Shown here one piece after another: positions 20,708 through 32,320 of a stretch of DNA of 64,000 bases. The position numbers were made by a program, and so were the translations under genes. The stretch covers positions 620,001 through 684,000 of the forward strand of contig JAEBUN010000018.1 of NCBI GenBank assembly GCA_023014365.1, read 5' to 3'. Source of the stretch: Lepiota brunneoincarnata. Lineage: Eukaryota; Basidiomycota; Agaricomycetes; Agaricales; Agaricaceae. Each line of letters opens with the position of its first letter. The first letter of the stretch is position 1. The notes beneath the pieces are model-generated. The model had not been told where the DNA came from. It made no database searches and was given only the letters and a program-made list of their open reading frames with translations.

Positions 20708-21919
20708 ATCGGTCGTGTTAAAGTATTTTATAACCACATTTATGCTCTTGCGAGCTTGCTTTCACATTCTGCCTATTCTCTCTAACCGGCGCTGCCTACC
20801 CAAGCTGCTTTCAATGCTTACAAACCTACCTGATTCTCGGATGCCGTATGAAACGGACCAGTGAACCCATCGCGTGATGTGTCAACCGAGGGATCATGCG
20901 CGACTTCTTGCTCCATATTTTGACCATGATCACCTTCATTGAACAGGAGAACTACCGGGTGTTATGCACATACAAGCCATATATTGTGATCACACTGCTC
21001 CTGAACGATACTGTCTATTTCAAGATATTTCCTGGAGCCTTCCCTTCAGCTCCGTCATCCCCATGACCCTCTTCTCTGCCTGGTAAAACTGCAATGACGT
21101 GCGTGCATGTTGTCCCATCATGGTACCACAAATGCACTGTCATGATGCTCGCAGAGTCGCACCGTACCACTATACCGGCGCTTGAGATCCAAAATTGACC
21201 CCCGGAAGAGATCTTGATGTTCTCGCGGACACATCATACGGCAGGAACGCAAATCCCCCAGTTCAGTTGAATTCTCGTGCTTGTCACGCTGTGGTTTGCA
21301 GCAGCTGTTGTGTAGACGGGGTGGTGGCTCTGCACGTTAATGCTGATATGGTGGTCTATTATCGCACCATTCGGATTATTCGGTAAGGGTGGCACGCTTC
21401 ATCATGAAGTTGGTTACACACACCTTGCAAGTGAGTTCCCAGAACATTGTTTTTCTATCATTGTCCCTAATTATAGAGTCCATCCTTAACCAACGATGAA
21501 TCGCTCTTGAACTGTACAAACTCACAGCCCAATGTCTGACAGTCTCTCATACTCACCTCATCCCTGAGGAGAGCAAATTAAGGGATTAGAAGGATCTTTG
21601 AACTTCGAATCAACGAAATTCTCAGCTACTAAGTCACGATTGGTACATCCTCCCTTCTAGTGCAGATCCTTGAACCCAGAATTAACGAAAATTCCCGCCA
21701 CCAAGTCACGATCGATCGATCCTCCCTCCTCTCAACGTTGGTGGGGATGCACAACTTACCTACGAGTTGCTGGACTCTCCTCAGTGACTAGCCTTCGATG
21801 ATCCGGGCTCCTCCCGCCTGCCTGGCCGACACGGCTCCTGGGGGAACTCAATGCGAAGACGACAGGACATGCTGTGTTTGATCAGAGGCTTCATTGCGTC
21901 GGGCCCTTTCTCAATAGTC
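20708..21919. other. Intergenic, duplicated sequence
   Basis: No gene recognised. 21270-21850 is a diverged copy of parts of 16250-17050, and the segment near 21590 is itself repeated at about 21660 (the AATTAACGAAA and CAAGTCACGAT landmarks). Confidence 0.4.
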
Positions 21920-23280
21920 GACCGGTGCTCCACTTCATCTGTATTGTGCGTACTGGGATGGAGTACTCTGAATATCTTGAGTATGTGACTATAGTGTCCA
22001 GGCACAATGGCAAACCCCTTACAATAGCCAACCAGAAATCAACAGGTCCCACGAGCGCTCATAGCCAAAGGGTGTGGGTCATTTCCGATTCACATCAACG
22101 CCAGGATTTTTCCATTCAGGATACAAAGCATAGTAACAAGGGGGCGCAAAACATATCAAATTACTTGAACCATCGCACGAGGGACTCGGAGAATGTACCA
22201 AACGTCGCAGACCAGTACCGAGAAATACTGCCGTGAAGTTTAATAGTGGTTAATCGGAGGGTGCCAGCAGCATCCCACTCCGACCCATCCTTTGGGGCCG
22301 CACGGCAAGTCAATCACCACGCTTCGCCCATCATTGCAGAAGCCGGGCACAATCGGGTCACAGGAGGCACCCACCGCCTCGCACGGGTTCCTAGAATAAG
22401 CGTTGGCACCAATACCCAAGGTGAGAAGGGTGGCGACAGTGGTAACAACAGTGGAGAATTTCATTATCTGCGAAATGATGAGCCCACTGCTTTGTCACAA
22501 CTTGCGGAATGGGGACATACGTCAAACTGGAGAGTGCAGAGTTTATCTGAGTGTTCGGTTGCAGTGTGGCTCGTAGAGTCTGCATGTCGACAAAAGCGAT
22601 GAGTGAGTAATATTAGTTTACCAGGGAAAAAAAAACTGACCGTAGAGGGGCGTCGAAGCTGAACTCTGGCTATTGCCCCAGCGAAATGTAAGGTCTTTTA
22701 TACAGGCTGCAATCTTTTTTTTTTCCGAAAACGGGTGGCCTCAAAAAGACGACAGCCTGAAGAATTTCATCATCGACTTGGGCAAGAGCCACAGCCTTAC
22801 TCCAGGATAATGGAAGCTGTTCAATTAGATTATGTAAATACCGTCGATGGCTCGATCGGCACTGAGTAGCTGTCGCATTTCCGTTGGCTGATTGGTGCGA
22901 AATGGCTCTTGTAAATCGCTTTGTACACTCCCTGTCCTATCAATATGAACATGCGGAATGCTCCCAGACTATAACCAGAACTTATATTCAGCCTCTGGCA
23001 TATAGAATGATTCGATTTCCTGACCACATGACGCCCCAACACTCTACTATTCCACTTTAAGTGGCTGAAGCGCTGAATACATGTATGCAAGATGCGTTGG
23101 TGGTGGAAACGAACTCGCCACGATTGCCCATTGTGCACGTCAGTCGAAGCATATTGTTGACAAATTTGCGGTGTTGTTCGCTTTGCTCCCAGGATAGACA
23201 AAAAAGGGCGATGGTTTGTCTGGATAACGTATTATCCGTGTCGGGATGTTTGCGCGTGAAAGTTACAAAGATAGGGGTAG
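21920..23280. repeat. Left arm of large inverted repeat
   Basis: This arm matches 23675-24990 in reverse orientation at an estimated 85-90% identity. It carries a cysteine-rich protein gene (22240-22464, minus) mirrored by 24455-24679 (plus). Shared landmarks include the segment around 23060-23160 against 23740-23850, and the outer edge near 21930-21995 against 24930-24985. The spacer between the arms is about 395 bp. Confidence 0.75.
22240..22464 (-). CDS. Small secreted cysteine-rich protein (CRP-2 family)
   Basis: A 74-residue ORF with a signal peptide (MKFSTVVTTVATLLTLGIGANA) and a mature part of about 52 residues with six cysteines spaced C-x6-C-x7-C-x11-C-x9-CC. It ends WHPPINHY. The inverted copy at 24455-24679 differs at only a few residues, which suggests both are under constraint or recently copied. 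Size, secretion signal and an even number of cysteines fit effector-like or defence-type small secreted proteins; the function is unknown. Confidence 0.7.
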   Translation of the reverse strand: MKFSTVVTTVATLLTLGIGANAYSRNPCEAVGASCDPIVPGFCNDGRSVVIDLPCGPKGWVGVGCCWHPPINHY

Positions 23281-23674
23281 ATGAATTCCCATTCTGCCAC
23301 CCTGAGAGAGGAAATCGTACATTCCGAGGTCCAGGAGTCTCTCACCAACAACTGAACTCGCGGAGGAGCACATCGAGATCCCGTAACAGAATCATATCAA
23401 GCATCAAGCATCGTGCCCAGTTAGGGACAGGTACGGGTAGTTAAGTATGGTTAGTACTTAGCCATAAGAAACTATGGATGCGGAATCTGCGGATCATATC
23501 CGTATCTGTTAGCGAGGATGACTTTCTCTCGCTTGCATATTTATGAGCCTGCATCGAAAATGCCCAAGGGAATTTCATGCAATGTCGTATGTCAAGATTC
23601 GGAGGAGCGATGTCAGAATGCAAGTATCAATTTGACATTCGTTTTGTCTCTCCATTTGATATTGCTCATGGACA

Positions 23675-24990
23675 ATTTTTGTAACTTTCACGCGCGGACA
23701 TCCCGACATGGATAATGCGTTATCCAGATAGACCCCGCACAAGTGTCAACAATATGCTTCGACTGACGTGCACAATGGGCAATCGTGGCGAGTTCGTTTC
23801 CACCACCAACGCATCTTGCATACATGTATTCAGCGCTTCAGCTACTTAAAGTGGAATAGTAGGGCGTTGGAACATCAGGTGGTCAGGAAATCGAATCATT
23901 CTACATGCCAGAGGCTGAATATAAGCTCTCTGAATATAGTCTGGAAGCATTCCGCATGTTCATGTTGATAGGACAGGGAGTGTACAAAGCGATCTACAAG
24001 GGACCATTTCGCACCAATCAGAAATTTTAGCCCAACAGAAATGTGACAGCTACTCAGTGCCGATTAAGCCATTGACGGTATTTACCCTATCTAACTGAAC
24101 AGCTTCCATTATCCTGAAGTAAGACTGTGGCTCGTGCCCAAGTCGATGATGGAATCCTTCAAGCTTTCATCCTGCTGAGGCCACCAGTTTCGGACAAAGC
24201 AAGATTCCAGCCTGTATAAAAGACTTCGCAGTTCTGTGAGCTATAGCCAGAACTCAGCCTCGACGCGCTCCTACAGTCAGTTCTTCTTTTCCCTGCTAAA
24301 CTGATATATCACTTACTCATCGCTTTCGTCGACATGCAGATTCTTCAAGCCACACTGCAACTGAACGCTCAGATAAATTCTGCACCCTCCAGTTTGACGT
24401 ATGTCTCCATTCCGCGAGTTGTGACAAAGCAGTAGGCTCATCATTCCACAGACAATGAAATTCTCCACTGTTGTTACCACTGTCGCCACCCTTCTCACCT
24501 TGGGTATTGGTGCCAACGCTTATGCCAGGAATCCGTGCGAGGCTGTGGGTGCCTCTTGTGACCCAATTATACCTAGCTTCTGCAATGATGGGCGAAGTGT
24601 GGCGATTGACTTGCCGTGTGGTCCCAAAGGGTGGGTCGGAGTGGGATGCTGCTGGCACCCTCCGATTAACAACTATTAAGCTTCATGGCGGGATTTCTCG
24701 GTACTGGCCCGCGAAGTTTGGTACATTCTCCTTGTCCCTCGTGCGATGGTTCAATTGATTTTATATGTTTTGTGTTACCTTGTTACTATACTTTAAATGC
24801 TGAATGGAAATATATTGGTGTTGATGTGAATCAGAAACGACCCACGCCTTTTGGCTATGAGGACTCGTGGGACCTGTTGATTTTTGGTTATGTATTTGTA
24901 AGGGTTTTTGCCATTGTATCTGTGCACTATAGTCACGTACTCAAGATATTCAGAGTACTCCATCCGAGCAAGCATAATATAGATGAGGTG
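23675..24990. repeat. Right arm of large inverted repeat
   Basis: Reverse complement of 21920-23280 (see that entry). Beyond its outer end the sequence continues as an inverted copy of the carboxylesterase gene, whereas the left arm is flanked by other duplicated sequence. The duplication was therefore larger and has since lost material on one side. Confidence 0.75.
24455..24679 (+). CDS. Small secreted cysteine-rich protein (CRP-2 family), mirror copy
   Basis: 74 residues with the same signal peptide and the same six-cysteine spacing as the gene at 22240-22464. Differences are a few substitutions such as YSRN to YARN and PGF to PSF, all outside the cysteines. The two genes are transcribed away from each other out of the inverted repeat. 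A degenerate third member is at 46626-46865. Confidence 0.7.
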   Translation: MKFSTVVTTVATLLTLGIGANAYARNPCEAVGASCDPIIPSFCNDGRSVAIDLPCGPKGWVGVGCCWHPPINNY

Positions 24991-24992
24991 GA

Positions 24993-26905
24993 GGATTGAT
25001 GAGAGAAAGTTGCTGACCCACCGTCACCCATGGTAGTTCTGGCCTGATCAATTAGCACGCCGAGAACCGCACACTGAGTGGTGCCAGCAGCGACATGCTT
25101 CCTCTTCAACTCCGGAATCGGATTTGATAGATGTTCCGGAGTCGCGGCGGGTATCAGCAATGCAGCTGCCAACCGGCGGTGTTCTCTCGAAGCTATTTGC
25201 CACAGCAAAGAGCCCTCCTGATCAAATTGACATAAGTAAATATACACTTGTTATTTAAAGGGACACATACCCCAATCACTCTTCCTTGGCGCAGTTGCCT
25301 GGTTAATCGGTTCGTTATGAATTTGCCATCCACGAAGGGGACAAGGATACAGGCCCCGAAGAATTGGCCTTCAGTGACGTTGAGGTTGACTTTGTAGGGA
25401 TTGTTGACGTCCACTTGGTGAGACAGCCGAGAGCGTCTGGTGCAGGGGTACGCCTGTTGAACCGATACATTGTGTCAGTTTAGAGTATGAAAACGACTAT
25501 TACGCGTACCCTGACTGGTCAACCACGTCTTTGAAAATTTGCTAGTGCTCGGGATAAGGGAGGAAAGCGAGAGATGAAATATTTATATCAACACATTACC
25601 TCTGGGATCCGGCCATTGAAGGCATAATGGGGTGGGAGGTATATGGAGCTCGCGATGGCCGCGCAAAAAAGAGGAGGTTCTGTATTGCCATTATTCGCAA
25701 TGACATTCTGGATGACGGAGCCAGGACTTATGGAAAGAGGAGGTGAGTAGGAAAGGAGCTGACATCTGAGTAATACTCATCGGCAGACTCTCCCCAAATT
25801 GTCACCCTAGCGGGATCGCCTCCGAACTTGCTGACCTAACTGTAGAGGTGGGCAAGCGGCTACACCTGCAAAGGCTGCCCTATGCCACCTCTCGTAGGAC
25901 TCGGAACCCGGACTCGGAACCCGAAATCGGAACTCGGATCAAGAAACTCGGAGCGCCCAGCTGATTAGAGCCGTTATCATTTTGCGACATATCCATTTCG
26001 CCCAAAACCTCTTACATTCCTTAACAAATAAATTTTCACTATATTTCTATTCCTTTCCCTGAGGTTGAACTTTCGCATAAGTTTTTCTCCCTTATTTAGA
26101 TCTTTCTGAGCTTCACACACCACCCCGTTCACTAGTTCCCTTCAGCTTCCCTTATATCTGTTCTCGTAGCCATGAAAACTTCTCATTCTTCCCCTGTTTC
26201 ACCTTCACTATCCCCAGATTTGTCCTAGCATAATTATATCTAAATTTTTCGGTCTGTTTCGGTACAGAAAACATAGTCAGTACAATATTTTGCTTGTATA
26301 TAAAGTTCCGAGCTCACTTATGAGCTCAGCAGTCAATATAGGACCCATAAACTCTCTCTCTCTCTCTCTTTCTCTCTCTTAAATATCCCATCCTTCCTGG
26401 TTTTCGAAGCCCAGTGGTTGTTTCGCCAACCACGCTCGCCCCTTTGTTTGTTCGTGTTAGCGCTGTTTCGATCGTGTTTTAATCGCGTTTCGGTTTCGTT
26501 TCGGTCTCGTTTCGGCGCCTTTCACGTGCTGAAGAGTCGCTTGCTCTTCACTAACGATACCTCATTTTCAAAAAAAATGCAACCGGCAAGAGCATATCGC
26601 GAAGGGCTTACATGGCGCTGTACCCACCGAAGAGCAAACTATCGGTCTACTTCACTGCATTTTAATGACCTCGTTGTTTCGGGTTGAAAAAGTACCTTCA
26701 CAAAGTCCGGCATTCAAGACCCCTCCCTCTATCATGGCCACCAAGGAATCCGATGACATCCAACCGATACTGAATGATTACGGCGACAACTTTACCTCCA
26801 TTGAGGGTTCAAATCGTTGCCATCGAAGGAAACGGCACCACCGGAGAAATAACCTCTGCAATTTTGTCGAAATCAAGGCTAAGAGGCTACCTGAGAACCC
26901 GTGAG
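24993..26905 (-). pseudogene. Broken inverted copy of the carboxylesterase gene
   Basis: On the minus strand, pieces follow exons 4 to 10 of the intact gene. Examples are the counterpart of the IHGGGYF/NIQYRLG exon near 26700-26905, the exon before the GESAG site near 25800, and the region around the IDQARTTMGDG segment near 25020-25070. The first exons and everything after exon 10 are missing, and a solo copia LTR (25841-26550) sits in the intron before exon 6. Several frameshifts are visible. It cannot encode an enzyme. Confidence 0.75.
25841..26550 (+). repeat. Solo copia LTR with target-site duplication
   Basis: 710 bp from TGTAGAGGTGGGC to GCTCTTCA, flanked on both sides by CTAAC (25836-25840 and 26551-26555). 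The first 490 bp match the LTR of the copia element at 15384-16238; the last part differs and holds a CT-rich microsatellite at about 26350-26380. The uninterrupted site can be read in the intact carboxylesterase gene (19265-19275), which has a single GTTAG on the gene strand. Confidence 0.88.
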
Positions 26906-27070
26906 AGACATATTGGCTTCCACGTGACTTTCTCTTCCTAAATTACCCTGACTTAAGTCGAGTCCAACAGTCCTTAGGACACATCAATCACAGTACGCCA
27001 TATTCAAAGTACAAATGTCAACTGGTAATATGTGAGCCAGGTAGATTATTGCATCCATCAACTGGGTCAG

Positions 27071-27292
27071 TTAGATGCAGCAGCGCTGGCCGTCCAAGCA
27101 CGGGGAAACGTCTCCGAAAACTGGGCGGAAGCCCGGAGGGCAGGGGACTTGAGGGCTGACACAACGAAACCCCCGGGGGCCAGCTTGCTCGCCACAAGTT
27201 GAAGCATAGCTGCGAGTGGTGCCGCAGGTCATAGCAACCACGAGAATGGTGAGTGTATTGGAGATAAGATTGAGCTTCATTGTAACCTGCAT
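27071..27292 (-). CDS. Small secreted cysteine-rich protein (CRP-1 family), array copy 1
   Basis: 73 residues, or 69 from the second ATG at 27280, which is the start shared by all copies. A signal peptide (LNLISNTLTILVVAM) precedes a mature part with cysteines spaced C-x10-C-x6-C-x13-C-x5-CC. Conserved landmarks are AGPRGFRC and CPPGFRPVF. It is the first of three similar genes in a tandem array on this strand. The size and cysteine pattern suggest a secreted, disulfide-bonded effector-like protein; I know of no assigned function. Confidence 0.65.
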   Translation of the reverse strand: MQVTMKLNLISNTLTILVVAMTCGTTRSYASTCGEQAGPRGFRCVSPQVPCPPGFRPVFGDVSPCLDGQRCCI

Positions 27293-27879
27293 CGTTGTAC
27301 CCCCGTCAGCAAGAAAGATTTGATCAAGAAGACAAAAGGTTGCATACAGAAAAGAATGGGAGGTGAATCCGACAGCCGTGTTGTCGAACTTCAGGTCATT
27401 ATCTTCTTTTATACGTCATACCTATGGGCCGCCCCTTCTAACTTGAAGCGGAATCGATCCAACAAGGCGGTGTAAGATCTTCCGGGTATGAAAGCAGCCC
27501 CTAATTCATCCGGCATCGGTGAACCATGGCTAGTTAGATGATTATACTTACGTTGAAGCATTCACGAATATCAATTGTCAATTAGTGTTTGGAGCGGACT
27601 TATGAGTAATGAATCTCGATATCCCCATTTTTTTCAGACTTTGCCTGCAATAGCTTAACGACGATAGGCATCAGTAGGTATTGCACAATGCATCATATCA
27701 TCCCCCCATGATGACGTAACCTCTCCCTGCATGCGCTTGTTTGCGTCTCCCGTTGCCCTCATCTATAGAGCCGTTATGTCCACAAATATGAGTGCGACGT
27801 CCAAGTGAATTCTCATCTGTGGATCACCCCCGGAGGAGTCCAATAGAGAGTATTGCGAAAACGATAAGGTATTGGGCGA

Positions 27880-28010
27880 GGTAAGATCCCGCGCATCGTC
27901 ACCATCTTTGACAACAGGTTTGTAAAGGCACCAGGCCCATGTGCGGGGAAATCGAACCATGTCTTGTCTTGTTTGAGGATTCCAGAACGCTCACATCCCA
28001 GAGCTTGGTG
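27880..28010 (-). pseudogene. Fragment of STE6/MDR-type ABC transporter
   Basis: On the minus strand the sequence encodes LKQDKTWFDFPAHGPGAF, then in another frame VKDGDDARDLTS. These match LKQDKTWFDSSKHAPARL and VKDGDDARDLIS of the intact transporter (about 44275-44375, second transmembrane domain). A frame change lies between the two pieces. About 120 bp of homology remain. Confidence 0.75.
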
Positions 28011-28788
28011 ACCCAGCACAACCATGATGCACAAGGGCTTCGTCCAGAGCTCCAATGCCCAGCTTGACAACCCAACTAAATGCGTCAACAACCCACATGT
28101 TTTGAGCGCTGGTGGCAGGTACGAAGTTCGGCCTGTGAGAAAATGATAAAGGTGGGTGCGAAGCGCACTCGCCAGGTCATGACGCAAGCGACGGGGATGG
28201 ATGTCATAAAACAGAGGAGCACACCCGAACGCCTCCTCAATCTTGTATAGAAGCCATGACTACGGTCGCTAGTGCATCTCAGCTAAACATAAGCCGCAAC
28301 GTTTACTGTGCGACGCTCCCCTGATGAATGCTGGTTGATGGACATCTGCGGCGTTGAGATCAGCACAACATCAGCCTCTAAGTTGATGAGTGTAAAGTGA
28401 TAACGGACGACACTAACTGAGCCCTTTTTCATCACCCTCTGTCCTGCCAACCTCTACTACCGCATTGGGTCGCGCGCGAATGAGCTCTGGGCCTGTACTG
28501 CATGGTAATATATGTCGGGACAAGTGAGCAAACAAACAACACGAAGGAGAAATTGAAAATCACCCTTTGGCTGACAGCTGCCATTCAACATTGTGCGCTC
28601 AGGATTTGCGCACATTACGCTCAAACCTATGCCAGCCGGTAGGCAACTACCCTGTGCGATAGGGCTTTGATCATTATGTTTCACACAACTTATCCCAATA
28701 AACCTCGGCACGTATCAATCACGGCATTCGATTTCGAAGTACAAACGGTAATATGTATGCTAGCTATTACACCCGTCTGCTGGATCAG

Positions 28789-29001
28789 TTAGAGGCAGCA
28801 GCGCTGGGTAGCCAAGCACGGGGAAACGTCTTCGATGAAAACTGGGCGAAAGCCCGGAGGGCAGGAGACGCCAGGGTTGGCACAGCGAAATCCCCGAGGG
28901 CCAGCTTGTTCACCGCAGTTTAAGGCGTACGTGCTAGTTGCGCTGTAGATTATAACGACCACGAGAGCGGTGAGCGCGTTAGGGATGAGGTTGAACTTCA
29001 T
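28789..29001 (-). CDS. Small secreted cysteine-rich protein (CRP-1 family), array copy 2
   Basis: 70 residues with a signal peptide (NALTALVVVIIYSATSTYA) and cysteines spaced C-x10-C-x6-C-x14-C-x5-CC. The CGEQAGPRGFRC and CPPGFRPVF segments are nearly the same as in copy 1. The upstream in-frame ATG seen in copies 1 and 3 is not present here, which supports the inner ATG as the true start. Confidence 0.65.
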   Translation of the reverse strand: MKFNLIPNALTALVVVIIYSATSTYALNCGEQAGPRGFRCANPGVSCPPGFRPVFIEDVSPCLATQRCCL

Positions 29002-30855
29002 TGTAACCTGCGTCCGTCAGTAAAGAAGAGTCAATCCAAGAACGAATGGTTGCATACAGAAAAAAGTTGAACGTAAATCCGGAAGCTGTAGTCTGGGAGT
29101 CTCTAGAGCAGAATCTTCCTTTATAACTTGAGGCAGAATATGTCTCGATGAGGCGGTGACACATCTTTGGGGAATGAAAACTGCACCGGCGTTGATAGCT
29201 CGTAGCTTATTAGATGATTATACTTACGTTGAAGCGTTCAGGTGTAACAAACGCCACTTGGAGTGGAGTAACGAATCTTGATATCCCCGAGGCAGAATTG
29301 ATCTTAGCGAGGTGCTCAAACATCTTTTGGGGATAAAGGCTGCAGCAACCTCAAGTCCGTCCCATACTGATGAGCCAAGACTTATTAGATGATTCAACTT
29401 AGTTGGACGCGTTTAGTCGACCAAGCTTCAAGTCTTGCTGCTGGTATGGAATTTTCATATCCAAATGGGACCCCAAACCGTGAGGAAAGGCGTAACTTGG
29501 CCAATCAAATATCAATTGGGGGGACCAATCACATGGTTATACATAGGCCTGTCATGCAACGACTCTCTCGACCTCCATGGGCCATGCATGTAGTGATTCC
29601 ATTCCAGCAGTGAATCTCATCTCTGATAACTACCAAGCGAGATATAGTAAAGCTTCAAACATGTATACATCGTCCATTAGGTCAAGCGCCCCAAGTTTCA
29701 GAGCGCCTGGATCCGTACCGGTATCTTCTCCCTCTATTACTGTTGTACTGATCCATGCGTTCCTTCTGCCCGAACCAGCATTCCTTGGTGCCATGACGAT
29801 CCGACTAGCATACACTATACTTGATTAGAGCTGACCAAGCCCCACAGTTGAAAGTCTAGTAGTGAGTTTCGAAAACAGATTCCCGGACAAGCTAATATAC
29901 TAGTCGGACGCGGTTTTTGGCGCATATTATCGTCCGGGGGTACCATGTCCGAGAGGTTTCACTTGAAAACAATGCCGAAAATACGTCAGCGTTCCATTGT
30001 GAAGGCCCTTCTAGTCCGAGATGGTGCGTGGCCTCCAACAGAATTTCTTTGACATGGAAGGCATGCATATGATTCTTGTCATTGACAGGGATCAACTGGC
30101 GTTCGCCACGATGTCCGGCCTTACAGCTGGCTGCAAAGCGTCAAGAGAGGACTTTTCGAATCGTACGTTATTATATATTGGGTCACGAAACGGTACTTGT
30201 AGGCGGGCACTTCCCCCTTGATGCGAGTATTTTCGGGCTCGTAGCCACTGAATTTTTTTGGTTTTTAATTGGGTATCTGCATAGTCAGTAGTTTAGCTCT
30301 AGTTACAATAGATGTAGACGCAACCTGAAGGCTCACCCACCGGGTCACGACGCAAGCGATGGGGGTGCGAGTCGTAAGAGGAACGCACTTGAACGTCTTC
30401 TTTGTATCGGAGCAGAAGGATCCCTCCAGAAGCACCTCGTCCGTCTTTATGGTCGTAGTAAGGGTTACAAGTCAGCTTAGGGGACAGAGGGCACAAGCGA
30501 CCATGTTGGTTGTTTGAGACTCCTCGCCAAATGCTGATTGGTAGACATCTGCCGCTTTGAGATCAGTAGCGGTGTCGAACTCCGGATTACTGAACGTAAG
30601 AGGGTGACACCTGGTGACTGAGCTTATATCAAATACTCGACAAAGTCATGCCACCAGATATCGAAGTGGAGGGTGGGCTCCTTCCCGGCTCATCAAATAT
30701 CAAAATCTTTGGATTGTCGCCCCGAAATTTATCGGGCTCCCCGAGTCCCACGTGGTTTTTCCCATAATAATCGTCGGTACATATCAATTACAGTACACGC
30801 AAATGCGAAGTAAAAACGATTGTATGCGAGTCAGGTTTGTCATTGAACCTGTTGA

Positions 30856-31089
30856 CTAGGGGAATGGGATACAGCAGAGCTGGCGACCAACACAAGGATG
30901 GGGGTCATCCGAAAAGATTGCGCGGTAGCCCGGAGGGCAGTGGGCCGGAGGGTCGATGCAGAGAGGCCCTTGAGGACCAGCCAGGTCAGCACAACCTAAG
31001 GCATGGGTGCCAGTCGCGCCGTAGGTTATAGTGACCACAAGGGCAGCGAGCATGTCGGAGCTGAAGCTGAATCTCATTGTAATCTGCAT
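30856..31089 (-). CDS. Small secreted cysteine-rich protein (CRP-1 family), array copy 3
   Basis: 77 residues, or 73 from the shared inner ATG at 31077. Signal peptide MLAALVVTITYGATGTHA, then cysteines spaced C-x10-C-x6-C-x14-C-x5-CC. It is more diverged than copies 1 and 2 (CADLAGPQGPLC, CPPGYRAIF) and has a three-residue tail after the CC pair. It is the copy closest to the broken gene at 457-693. Confidence 0.65.
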   Translation of the reverse strand: MQITMRFSFSSDMLAALVVTITYGATGTHALGCADLAGPQGPLCIDPPAHCPPGYRAIFSDDPHPCVGRQLCCIPFP

Positions 31090-31830
31090 AAATGTGTCAC
31101 CAGGGTCAGCAAAGAAGGATTCATCCGAAAGACGAAGAGTCGCCTACAGAAAAGAGTTGACAGCAGGTCTGATAACTGTAGTCTGCAGGTCTTCAACACA
31201 GAATCGTCTTTTATACATCATACATATGAGCAGTCCTTTCTAACCCGAAGCGGAATAGATCTCAATGGGGCGATGAAACATCTTTCAGATGTGAAGATCG
31301 CGGCAGCTTTGAACCTGCCTGGGATTGATGAGGCATGGCTTATTAGATGTTTATCCTTATACCGCTCGCGTTCACGCATATCCATTGTCATCCAGTCGTT
31401 GGAGCGGACTCGGAGTATCGGATCCTCATGTGTCCATTCCTTTTTTATGTTGTTACTTGAACGCTGTAGGAGAGGAGATGGAAATTATATCCATGCCCAT
31501 AGTGAAAGTGAAGCCCATCTCTGGCGAACAACAAGCAAGACAAAGTAATGCTTTAAATATCAGTATGCATCATACATCGGGTTGGCCCCCAAGTGCCACG
31601 GGGGTTGGATCCTTACCAGTGTATGCCTTCCCCTTATATTATAGTGAGACTGATGGCCAAGTCCTTTTGGCCCGAACCAGCCTTCCCCTGCAGTGACCAA
31701 GTTGCGGCTCATAGTGGGGGCGCAATCAACCAGACAATCATTCAGAATTTCGTGATACAGTCAGCGTGGATGGTGTGGATATATTCCTCGATCGGACTGA
31801 CATACATCATATCTTGATTAGCGCTGTCAA

Positions 31831-31852
31831 CCCCCCCCCCCCCCCCCCCCCC
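31831..31852. repeat. 22-bp poly-C tract
   Basis: An uninterrupted run of 22 C bases within the array spacer. Long homopolymers slip easily, so the true length may vary between strains or be an assembly estimate. Confidence 0.9.
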
Positions 31853-32320
31853 GTTAAAGGTCCAGTAACTCCTTTCGAAAATGGGATTCCAGACAAGGCC
31901 GCAGCGAGTCGGGTGCCGGAAAGTTGACGCCTTCATTATTTATGTTTCGGTCATACGATATCTAAAAGCTTCCGGGTACGGAAGCTTTTGGAAACAATAG
32001 TGGACATCTCGCCCGTCAGATGTGAATGTTCTTCTAGTCTGAGATGGCGCATGGTCTGCAACAAGCTTCCCTTGGCATCGAAGGGCGTTTAACAGTGACA
32101 AGAATCGATTCGCAGTCACCATGATGTCTGGCCTTCAACCGGCTACAAACACTAGGAGAGGACTCTTCAAGCCATACGTTATTACATATCGGACCATAAA
32201 CGGCACGAGGGAGCACTTGCCCCTGTACTGTACATACACGACCGCCTTCGGGCTCACGATCACTGACATTTTTGGTTTTTGATTAGCCACCTGCACAGTC
32301 AGTGGTTCGACATACCGCTC

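Larger units (their letters stand above)
26990..32320. repeat. Tandem array of ~2-kb units carrying CRP-1 genes
   Basis: Three diverged units are visible: about 26990-28740, 28740-30800 and 30800-32320. Each starts (on plus) with a minus-strand CRP-1 gene followed by related spacer. Spacer landmarks recur: the TTAGATGATTATACTTACGT motif at 27533 and 29213, the segment 28320-28400 against 30525-30600, and 29940-30300 against 31970-32310. Further partial units lie at 1-900. Confidence 0.7.
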
